Below are positions 19,831-27,404 of a stretch of 27,404 nucleotides of DNA, piece after piece (the stretch's first letter is position 1; each line of letters opens with the position of its first letter). This stretch comes from Carex sylvatica (lineage: Eukaryota; Streptophyta; Magnoliopsida; Poales; Cyperaceae). Below the pieces are notes generated by a model. That model was not told the DNA's origin and ran no database searches. It saw only the letters and a list, made by a program, of their open reading frames with translations. The stretch is taken from NCBI GenBank assembly GCA_964058845.1, contig CAXKVR010000814.1, positions 1 to 27,404 on the forward strand, read 5' to 3'. The position numbers and the translations under genes are program-made.

Positions 19831-21758
19831 CTAGTCTACACTGTACAAGGCACAGTTGGTATTAAAGAGGGGGTAAGAGACTAAAATAAAAGGAAACCAT
19901 AATTATTCTCAATTTAGTACCCTGTTTGGCATTAATTCCCGGAATAAATTCCTTTTGTCGCCACCTAAGAGGGATAGGTGCACAGCAGAGGGAATAATGT
20001 GTCCTAACTCTGCACTTGGAATGATGGCTTTGGGGGTACAAACAGGTTGCACAACAGCTTTACACCCTTTTGGGTCTTTCTTATTTCTCCATTTCTCAAT
20101 TCTCATCGCTTCAATCCTTCAACTAATACTAATAAATCCAGAATAAGGAAAGGATTAGACAACAAAATTCATACTTGAGGTAACATAACTTTTTAGTTAA
20201 AATATGGTCCGTTCGTTGTATACTAGCACGAATCTTAAAGGGCCCCGTGCATTACAGTTTTGCACTGAATTGTCCAGATTATATCGGACGGTTCATACTG
20301 AAACTAAAAATATTTATTACCTAAGAGGATGTGTGGAGATAGGGACAATTCTATTTCTAGATTTCAAAATAAAATTTTAACCCATTGTTTCTTGGACTAT
20401 TGTTCATCACTAATGAACAAATTTGTCTACTTGTGACTCAAACTCGGACAAATCCGCATCCTTTGAGATATCTCATGTTTTGCGTGTCTTTTTTGAAAAA
20501 TCTCAAGCGTTCAAATACATTCTGCACGAATCTCAATGATAAAATAATACTGACCCTGCTTTATCCCCGAATATAGATTTGTGCCAAGATACCAGGTAGT
20601 AAATATCATTCACTCTAGAGTCGAGACACCAGTAAATAATATTACGGAGGAGGATGTACATTCTCTGGGGTCCGCTTTAAGATTTGCGCAAAGATAAAAA
20701 AGGACGATACATATCATTCACCCATTGTTTAAAATCTGAACGGGTAAAATAAAAGGAAAGAGGCATGTGATGAGATATGGCTTGACTTTGGTTTTGGTTT
20801 TGGTTTTGGTTTTGGAGGATGGTAAAAGGTTGTAAAAAGAAGAAAAGGACGAAGAAAAAAGTAGGAATAAAAGGCAAGGAAAGCGCCGTAATTATTGGCG
20901 TGTACAGGAAGGCGTACAGATACTACTGATGCAGCAACAGCCAACAGCTGCTGCTCATCCCTGCAAATTATGTATTGTTGCTTTGGTTGCAAACTTGCAA
21001 ATTAAAATGAACTCTGCTATGCATCATGCATGGGCAACTGGACAAAGCGTGATTTACTGAGTCGGATCAAATTCAATACCAAACGCCACCATTCTCAATT
21101 AATTCACCTCTGAATATTTGCTTCCACTGTACAACTCTACTCTGTACTCTCTGCCTCCTCCTGTGCCCCCTACCCATTTTTTTATTTTTTATTTATTTTC
21201 TTCCATTTAATACTACTTTACTGTATTTTATTATTGTTTAATTAAATAAACAAATTGGGTTTTGTTGTCCAAAGGATTTTGGATAAATTTTATCCAAATT
21301 AAGTCCTACCCGACACAAAAGTTCAAAGTATTCAAGAGGCAATTTCAAAATAAGAATTAAATATATATTTATATAATGGACTTTTTTTAATATTTGAAGA
21401 GGCTGTTGTGCATAGCCTATATAGCCTAGGTCATTGAAATTCCTGTAGGTTGCCTTACATACGTAAGGATAAAGTCTGATACTTCTCTGGCTTTGGCGTT
21501 TTCATGTGGACTTGACACCTTTTCTTTTATGAATACACATGCAGTATTGCAGTGTAAAGGATTTCATATGCTTTTTTATGATACTCATGATGTTTCACAA
21601 ATATAGAAACAGATCACTTAAATCTTGTCCATGCATGCTACATCGTCACAAATAATCAGATAATGTATGTATGTGTATATATATAACTAGTTAGTTTTTG
21701 CAATTAATTCGATCGTATTTCAAATGCTAATAAGATTTTAATTTGGACATATTGCAAG
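19831..21758. other. Largest stretch without a firm assignment, no supported gene
   Basis: About 1.9 kb, more mixed in base composition than its surroundings. The phrase CCCTGTTTGGCATTAATTCC at about 19920 resembles ends of hAT-type MITEs, but no partner end was found. Overlapping short frames on both strands near 19909-20146 and 20677-20992 have no recognisable domain. CATGCATG palindromes occur near 21025 and 21632. A pyrimidine-rich patch at 21120-21175 could be part of a promoter or leader. Confidence 0.4.
20787..20815. repeat. Hexanucleotide repeat (TTTGGT)4.8
   Basis: Twenty-nine bases of uninterrupted TTTGGT units. Read on the minus strand it gives PKPKPK or NQNQNQ in two short frames, neither of which I accept as a gene. 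Confidence 0.95.
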
Positions 21759-21766
21759 CTTACAAT

Positions 21767-22196
21767 TAGAGTGGGAAAATGGCACCGCGGAGCCAGCTCC
21801 GTCACGGAACGGCATAGCATGTGCTACTATTTTATGCTGTGATTCGCGTGTCCCGTGCTGTGACCAGTTTGTAGAAAATTTGGTACGGCACGTCACGCGA
21901 AAGATCCAGTCACGGTACGACACGGCACGTAATCACGCGAGTCACGTGTAACTAGTACCATTAGGAATTAATCAAATGGTGAATCTTGAATAAACTAACT
22001 TAAATTATGAAAAAATAGTTAAACTTGAGAAATGTGACAAGTTAAGTTTAGACACAACACGCAAATGGTCACGACACGCATGTCGTGACCATTCACGTGC
22101 CATGACCACCTCTCGACATTTTAATTACGGCACGGTACGAGACCAAAATCACGACGTGTTAGTCACATTACGACACGGCAAGTTTTTTTCACTCTA
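21767..22196. mobile_element. Non-autonomous hAT-type element, 430 bp, with perfect 8-bp duplication
   Basis: CTTACAAT occurs at 21759-21766 and again at 22197-22204, a perfect 8-bp target duplication as made by hAT transposases. The termini are TAGAGTGGGAAAAT (left) and TAGAGTGAAAAAAA (reverse-complemented right). The outer portions are rich in CACGGCAC, GTCACG and TCGTGACC motifs in both orientations, likely subterminal binding sites. The middle is AT-rich. The GC-richer ends give a spurious frame on the minus strand at 21738-21923. No coding capacity. Confidence 0.92.
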
Positions 22197-22361
22197 CTTA
22201 CAATCCTACTAAAATAGTATAATCCCGGGTGTCCACATGGATAGTTTTTAGTCACCAAATTATTAATTCTTCAATTATCTAAACTAAACCAGTTTTAAGC
22301 TTTCATTACAGAACTTAAAATTCCCAAATTACTCAAAGAAAATGTTCACAGGCTTAGATTA

Positions 22362-22671
22362 TGATTTTTTTTTTATAAAATGTAAATAAATAAATAAAAA
22401 TTACAGAAACCATCAGAACCAAAAAAAAAAACCTCATGAGGTAACCGATTTTGTATTTTTCGATTACCCCATTGCCACCATAGATTCCACAAAAAAAAAA
22501 ATTAAGGGTAGCCGAAAAAAAAATTAGGTTACGTGGAGTAAAAATAAAAACAAAAATAAGGTTTGCTCCATGGTAACCGAAAATTACCACCTTTTTTTGT
22601 GAAATTTGTGTGTAATGGAGTAGTAAGGGTAATCAACTCGTTTTTTATTTACGTTTTATAAAAAAAAAATC
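22362..22671. mobile_element. MITE with T-rich inverted ends, about 310 bp
   Basis: The left end (TGATTTTTTTTTTATAAAA, TGTAAATAAA) mirrors the right end (CGTAAATAAAA and GGATTTTTTTTTTATAAAA on the reverse strand). Flanks CTTAGATTA (22353-22361) and CTTGGATTA (22672-22680) match at 8 of 9 bases. Inside, GGTAACCGA and TACC-rich phrases recur in both orientations (about 22440-22590). Mutator-like by duplication length. The hydrophobic minus-strand frame over it is not a gene. Confidence 0.72.
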
Positions 22672-22914
22672 CTTGGATTACGAACTTCCTTAAGAGTTGC
22701 GGTGGAGGCCCCACCCGTCAGTAATTTCTTGAAACAGCTCAACAGGATCTAATGCCTATTGGATTTGGAGGAGACCAGATTGCAAAATGAAGCCGTAAGC
22801 CCAGCGTGCGGATCTGTCAGGAAGGAGGGCCCATGAAAACAATCCAATAAGAATTCAGAGCAAGAAATTAAGAAAAAGGACTCCGATAAATCATCATATA
22901 TTCATAGTCACGGG
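22672..22914. other. Short spacer with hAT insertion site
   Basis: About 240 bp of mixed composition (AGGAGGGCCCATGAA near 22824). It has no element ends of its own and leads into the hAT terminus at 22915. Confidence 0.45.
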
Positions 22915-23085
22915 TAGGGGTTTGCTAACGGGTACGGGCTGGGTGGGTAGGGTATATCCGGGGTCGGGTACGGGTATTATGGGTATACGGGTACCACGGG
23001 CCGGGTATTACGGGTATTTTTTTTCAAAATCCGTACTTTGCCCGTCTTATACCCGTGCACGTGGTACCCTTGACGGGCAGGCCGG
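22915..23085. repeat. Subterminal GGGTA-type repeats of the hAT element
   Basis: About a dozen GGGTA, GGGTAC and ACGGG motifs, mostly on the plus strand, with CCCGT / TACCCGTGC in the opposite orientation near 23040-23075. Such subterminal arrays are typical transposase-binding regions of hAT elements. An open frame on the plus strand (22922-23194) is rich in G, T and Y purely because of this repeat. Confidence 0.75.
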
Positions 23086-23755
23086 TCCGAGTTTTTTTTT
23101 TCCTCTGTTTTTTTTTCTGTTTTTTTTTTTCCGTTATTTTTTTACGGTGTTGTACGAATATCATTACGTGTTTATAATTCGACTTTTAAAATAAAAATAG
23201 TTCAATATCAAATAGTGTATATAAATAAATAAAATTTGTAACTTATATATAAAAATTATTCATGCGAAAATTTGTATATTTATTCGGCTAAATACAAATG
23301 TATTTATTTATTTCTTTACACCAGTCATTTTATTTTTTGTTCAAATTTTCATTCTAATTATATAGTTTCATAATTTATTTATATCTATAATATATTTTAT
23401 AAACGTTAATTTATTTTTAATAGGTTACATAAAACATAAATAAAAAATATAATTAAATCAGAAACTTTAAAAGAATAAAATAAAAATAAATTTTTTCTTA
23501 AATCAATTACTTTAAAAATAATTATGAATTATTTTAAAATAATAGATTAAAAAATAAAAGTTACCCTCCTCCTTAATTTCGAGCTTGGGACCGGCTATGT
23601 AAAATAACATAGGCGGAGTTCTAACTTTTTTTTTGTTAGTAATTCTTCTTTAAAATAGATAATTTAAAAACTAATTGAAATGTTTAGAAATTTATAATTT
23701 AAAAAATAACCATAAAGATTAAAAGAGGTTAGAAATTTATACCGACACTACCTAT

Positions 23756-24067
23756 TTAGTAGTTTGGATTCATATACCATTGTTCGCTCTCTTCGGCACC
23801 GTCAGAATCCGAATTAGCCTCACGTCGCGCCTCGGTACCACTTTCCTCAGTGTCGGCTTCAGATGATGACAGTTGTTGAGGCACATGTTGCGTACGCTCT
23901 TCAGCAGCAATTCAATCATTTAAGCACACAAGTCTCTCAAAAACATGTGCACCCAACTTACTTCGTTTATCGGAGAGGATCCTGTTCGCCGAACTGAAAT
24001 AACTTTCAGAAGGGAAGGTTGATACGGGCACGGCAAATACGTCGCGGGCCATCATTGCCAGCGTTGG
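23756..24067 (-). pseudogene. hAT transposase, C-terminal end, separated by an LTR insertion
   Basis: From the insertion point it reads TLAMMARDVFAVPVSTFPSE, then SYFSSANRILSDKRSKLG and FERLVCLND. This matches the conserved hAT C-terminal dimerisation domain, whose usual order is MARDVLAIPVST, SE..FS..G(N)R, RS.L and ALVC..(D/N)WL. The family tryptophan after LVCLND is a TGA stop here, consistent with TGG to TGA. The frame then continues as an acidic tail (SSSEADTEESGTEARRE and on) to TAA at 23756-23758. It joins in register to 26617 across the duplicated CCAAC (minus strand). Relatives are the RICESLEEPER/DAYSLEEPER-type zinc-finger BED proteins. Non-functional. Confidence 0.88.
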
Positions 24068-24209
24068 TGTAACGTAGTGAAACTTTTAAAATAACAAGAT
24101 TTCAAAATATAATTAAATATAGTTAGTAGTTAAAAATCTAATGCGTGGAAATATTTTATACTGACTGATTGAGCTAAAGCGTCAAGAATCGAATTATAAA
24201 TATAGAAAA

Positions 24210-24590
24210 ACGGTCCAGTGCGGATGGATGACCCGCACTGCGGGTGGCTTCACCCACACTGCGGGTGGCTTCACCCGCACTGGGACAAGTTCCTTAATAA
24301 ACGGCTGCAATTTCCTATGGGTGCGGATGGTGGTGCGGATGGGCACACGCACTGCGGGTGAGTTCTGTACTTTTCTGAAAATTCCGCTAAGTACTGAATG
24401 CGGATGGGAGCATCCGCACTGGCCTCAGTGCGTCCGCACTAGGCTCGGACATTTTTCTGCGCCATGAGTGCGGCTGGACGGATCCGCAGTGCGGATGATT
24501 GATCCGCACTGGGGTGTGTGTTTGTTATTTGCGCAGTGAATGCGGCTGGATGGATCCGCAGTGCGGATGATTGATCCGCACTGGGGAGTA
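24210..24590. repeat. GTGCGGATG-type repeat array within the LTR
   Basis: Many copies of GTGCGGATG and its complement CATCCGCAC. A 21-bp unit (CACTGCGGGTGGCTTCACCC) is repeated at 24236 and 24257. A longer unit, beginning TGCGGCTGGA and containing GATCCGCAGTGCGGATGATT, is repeated at 24469 and 24541 (period 72). Arrays near the 5' side of LTRs often act as enhancer-like U3 repeats; that role is inference. Open frames over it on both strands are repeat artefacts. Confidence 0.88.
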
Positions 24591-25629
24591 TTTTTGGCTA
24601 TTTTTGCTATTTTTGAGGGACTTATTTGCAAAATGGATAAACTAAACATCTTCTCTCTTTATTTTTATCTTTTTAATAAATAAAAACTTTACATAAGGGC
24701 CTATTTGTAATAAACATTTTCAAGTTTGATAATATTAATAAAATGGAGGGGTTTATTTGCAAAATTCCAATTATTAAAATAAAACCTTGCTTCTTCCTTT
24801 CATTCTCACCGAACTATTGAAAGAAAATTTTCGTGAAAGCTAGGTTTGGCCGAACCAAAAAGGGAAAGAGAGAGAGAGAGAGAGAAATTGAGCGCGGAAT
24901 CTGATCGAACTGACCGGAAAATTGAGATTCGAGCTGAATTGACGATCCTTGATCGATTCTAAAGCTTCAAATTGGTATATACATCTCTTTTGCAATTCTT
25001 TGAAAACCCTAAATTATTCGATTTGTCGTGATTTCGGTTGAAATTCGAATTAGGGTTTCAGTAATCGAGTTCTAGCTCGATTAGTTGTTAATTGGTGATA
25101 ATTGATATGATTTGTCTTCCTTTTCTCTTGAAAACCCTAATTCAAGTGATTTGTTAGATTTTTGGTGAAATTTCGAATTCGAATTTGATTTGAAACATTA
25201 TGACTCGATAATCGACTTGACTTGTATTTAAATCGATTGAATTTCTTTTATTAATTCATCTATGCTTTGTTAACATAGGCATAGACCCTATCGAGTACGA
25301 TTCAGCGAAATCGTCGGAAATTCGGAATCTCGTGATAACTGATTCTCTACGCATCTTACGCGATCAGGTGCGGGGGTTCACGGGATCTGTCTTGGGATTT
25401 ATTTTTAATAATTAAATAGTTACGTATAATGGCATGTTGAATTTCTAATTACATGCATCATGACATTATTGCATAATTAAGTAAATGATATATCGGAATT
25501 GCTATATTTAGGATGACCTAGCATATTGGTATGGTTTTATTGATTGACTGTTCCTTTGATTCTGATAAGTGAATGAAACCACAGTACTGAATTGATATTG
25601 TTATATTATATTATATATTCATAGTTATT

Positions 25630-25659
25630 GCAAAGTCTAGAGTCGACGCTAGACTTTGC
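25630..25659. other. Perfect hairpin in the LTR
   Basis: Arms GCAAAGTCTAG (25630-25640) and CTAGACTTTGC (25649-25659) are perfect complements of 11 bp around an 8-nt loop, AGTCGACG. A run of T does not follow, so it is not a bacterial-type terminator. It could be structured RNA in the LTR transcript. Confidence 0.85.
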
Positions 25660-26390
25660 CTCAGGAACCATATGCGCATTTAGGGAATGACCCCACTGAA
25701 CCCAGTACCGGTTGGGAGGGGATACTGTTATTACATATATTATTGTGATTGTAGGAACACTGAACTGCGGTATAGTGATTGATGTGAAACTGTTACCGTA
25801 TTGATAATCTTTGTTTCTGATTGAATTACTTTATTGCTAATCGTGAAATTCTGACTGATATGCATGTTTAATTATAAACCAGAACCAATAGAACGGTTAA
25901 GCCGACGAAAATAGATAACTAATTTCTATTCTTCCAACCTGACTTAGAGAGTTTGCATTTAGGTCCAAACATCCTGAATAATTCCGTTTTGATTTTTCTC
26001 CGAATGTGATAATAGTAGAAGTTCGCTTGAATTCCCTTTTAAAGTAATTGCATTTCATGATTAGCGAATCAATAACTGAATAGTATACTAACGAATTGAT
26101 TTAATTCTGATAATGGATTTCTTACAAATCCAGTAGCCCTATTTAAATTCTGCACTGAGAAACTGCGAATAAGTTTCTCACCCCTTTTCCCCTTCGTGGG
26201 TTTTTCAGGAAACAAGGAATAGGATTTCGAGATCGTGCGGTGAGGAGAAGAAAGGATAGGTATAGATATGCCTCAGTTAATGATCATTTTGTACTGGTTA
26301 AGTACTCAGATCATATTTTGTTGTGTATAACCTTTGAACCAGACTTTTGTAAAACTTATTTTAATTATGTAGTGTAAATGTTTAATTCGT

Positions 26391-26454
26391 TAAGTAGGAG
26401 TTGTTGTAAGTAGGAGGTGTTGTAAGTAGGAGGTGTTGTAAGTAGGATGTGTTT
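26391..26454. repeat. Four tandem 16-bp units in the LTR
   Basis: TAAGTAGGAGGTGTTG repeated at 26391, 26407, 26423 and 26439. The two middle units are identical and the outer ones carry one or a few changes. It lies near the 3' end of the LTR. Confidence 0.93.
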
Positions 26455-26586
26455 TTAATTATCTGATTTTCATTAACTGCGTGTCTGAAAGATTTAAATT
26501 ATTTGGATAAAATTGGGATGAATATGAATCATCTCATCGTACATGCCTCGTGAGTATATAGAAAATATATATATTCACGGCGTAAC

Positions 26587-26616
26587 TGTCGCGCCCCCTG
26601 GTTCCGGGGTGTGACA
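26587..26616. other. Imperfect hairpin at the LTR end
   Basis: TGTCGCGCCCC (26587-26597) and GGGGTGTGACA (26606-26616) are complementary except for two C-to-T type differences, around an 8-nt loop CTGGTTCC. The right arm is the very end of the LTR. Many plant gypsy LTR ends show a similar folded terminus. Confidence 0.7.
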
Positions 26617-27404
26617 GTTGGCAAAGAACTTTGATGCCTCCTCCACCATGCCATCACGTCAAGTCCTTGTTCACTTTCGTTGATCATCGATAGATAGTCC
26701 AATAACTCGTTTGTGGATGTGTGCGGTTGGCTCTCCGACTGTAAAAATCTACTAATAATCCACCACTGCTAGTGCTCCTAGAAGTGGAACTATTAAACAA
26801 TTAAAAAAATTAGTGGACAAATAATGTAGATATTATAAATAATAAAGATTGAAAACACATGTATATTTATATTCATACCTAGGGGCGACACGGGATGAAG
26901 CTGGGTTTCGGTTGTCACTCATTCTTGAGTGGTATATGTTAAACATCTTATCGAACTTTGAATTCACGTAAGCCTCCACCCCGGTTGAGTCTAAATGTAA
27001 ATTCTGTTTGTACCTCTCAACTACTTTGATCGTGTAAAACTTCTTGTATGCCGGGTGGAGGCAGTTTGCGATAATGGCTAGGAGAGGTACATCTTCCCAA
27101 TATTTTAGGAATTTTTGTTTCATGGAATCTACAATTGGTGTGAGAGATGCATCATAGATTTCAGCTTGTTCCAATTCGCAATACACCTTGGAGATGTCAT
27201 AGAGATGTCTCAGCAACTCAAACGACGTCGGTGAGTACGAGCATGATAGTTGAACGGTTGCAGTAAAAAAGATCCCTAGGAATTTGCTAAGCCTTTGCAT
27301 TTTATCCCATTCTTCGTCAATGAGTTCGAATTGCAATGCCTCGGGGTTGGAGCTTCTCAAAAACTCTCCTATGACAGCTTTGTAAGAAAGGCATCGGTTC
27401 AACA
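26617..27404 (-). pseudogene. hAT transposase, central and pre-C-terminal part, 5' end outside the window
   Basis: Exon from beyond 27404 to 26879 has NRCLSYKAVIGEFLRS, FELIDEEWDKMQRLSKFLGI and FTATVQLSCSYSPTSFELL, then KQKFLKYWEDVPLLAIIANC and LHPAYKKFY. This is the layout of the plant hAT-like RNase-H fold segment (DUF4413-type: WD.. FL.PF, T...S....PT, M..KF.KYW, LA..LDPR.K). GT at 26878 and AG ahead of 26790 give an 88-bp intron in phase. The next exon (26790-26617) starts STSRSTSSGGLLVDF and should continue to NELLDYLSMINE and GLDVMAWWRRHQSSLP, but these are in different frames. A one-base loss in the GATTTTTACAG stretch (about 26742-26752) explains it. With the LTR insertion and downstream stop this copy is dead. 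The apparent first methionine at 27402 is only the window edge. Confidence 0.88.

Larger units (their letters stand above)
24068..26616 (+). mobile_element. Solo LTR, 2549 bp, of a Ty3/gypsy-type retrotransposon, inserted in the hAT gene
   Basis: It starts TGTAACGTAGTG and ends CCGGGGTGTGACA, so it has TG..CA ends, and it is flanked by a perfect 5-bp duplication, GTTGG, at 24063-24067 and 26617-26621. No gag-pol frame, primer-binding site or second LTR is present between the duplications, which is the structure left after LTR-LTR recombination. The CCGGGGTGTGACA end and inner phrases such as CTTTTCCCCTTCGTGGG and GTTTTTCAGG recall long LTRs of plant gypsy elements of the Tekay/Del type; that lineage is inference. 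Orientation is judged from those phrases. A GA-rich leader-like stretch (24866-24885) with AAACCCTAA-type motifs after it suggests the promoter side. Confidence 0.85.
22915..27404 (-). mobile_element. hAT transposon, 3' portion, extends past the window
   Basis: The left terminus starts TAGGGGTTTGCTAACGGG, a plant hAT-like end, and is followed by a dense ACGGGTA / GGGTAC array (to about 23085). The transposase C-terminus lies on the minus strand at 23756-24067 and 26617-27404, so this is the 3' end of the element. It is interrupted by a 2549-bp LTR at 24068-26616. The other terminus is to the right of the window, so the 8-bp duplication cannot be tested. The 8 bases before the end are GTCACGGG. 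Confidence 0.75.

Noticed and set aside
20677..20992. Two minus-strand frames with PKPKPK and NQNQNQ runs
   Set aside because: Low-complexity translation of the TTTGGT repeat; no domain and no splice-consistent extension found.
22922..23194. Glycine/tyrosine-rich plus-strand frame
   Set aside because: Explained by GGGTAC subterminal repeats of the hAT element and a T-rich tail.
24228..24649. Repeat peptides (TAGGFTHTAGG-like) on both strands
   Set aside because: They arise from the GTGCGGATG repeat array inside the LTR.
25630..25659. Hairpin considered as a transcription terminator
   Set aside because: No T run follows and the setting is a plant LTR, where such terminators are not used.

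Overview
The window is AT-rich nuclear DNA of a flowering plant, most likely a eudicot. It holds spliced genes with GT..AG introns, TA- and GA-microsatellites, and plant families of CACTA, hAT, Mutator-like, copia and gypsy-type repeats. No tRNA, rRNA, CRISPR array or bacterial-type operon was seen. I cannot name the species.

The only convincing host gene lies at the left edge on the minus strand, 2380 down to beyond position 1. It encodes a G2-like (GARP) MYB-type transcription factor of the single-repeat SHLQMYR class. Five exons can be placed by splice signals and reading phase, giving 174 codons; the 3' end is outside the window. Its upstream region, from about 2381, carries a TATA-like stretch and GA repeats.

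From about 4.4 kb to the right edge the window is mostly a mobile-element graveyard. In order: a ~200-bp inverted-repeat MITE (4427-4629, second copy 17898-18073); another MITE (6046-6242); the decayed 3' end of a Ty1/copia element (6733 to about 8620); a complete non-autonomous CACTA element (9053-12689, perfect 3-bp target duplication) that contains two nested foldback MITEs; further copies of those families (13292-14017, 15068-15473, about 16005-16215); a probable tRNA-derived SINE (about 16328-16455); a ~1.06-kb Mutator-like element (18761-19821) with a perfect 9-bp duplication; a 430-bp hAT-type element (21767-22196) with a perfect 8-bp duplication; and a MITE (22362-22671).

The right edge (22915 to beyond 27404) is the 3' part of a hAT element on the minus strand. 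Its transposase gene is cut in two at the C-terminal dimerisation region by a 2549-bp LTR (24068-26616). The LTR is flanked by a perfect 5-bp duplication (GTTGG), so it looks like a solo LTR of a Ty3/gypsy-type element. The transposase also carries a frameshift and an in-frame stop.

I see no candidate for a new enzymatic or defence system. The most noteworthy structures are the precise LTR-in-hAT nesting, the palindromic subterminal arrays of the CACTA element with a promoter and exon-like unit inside it, and the recurring side-by-side pair of two foldback MITE families.
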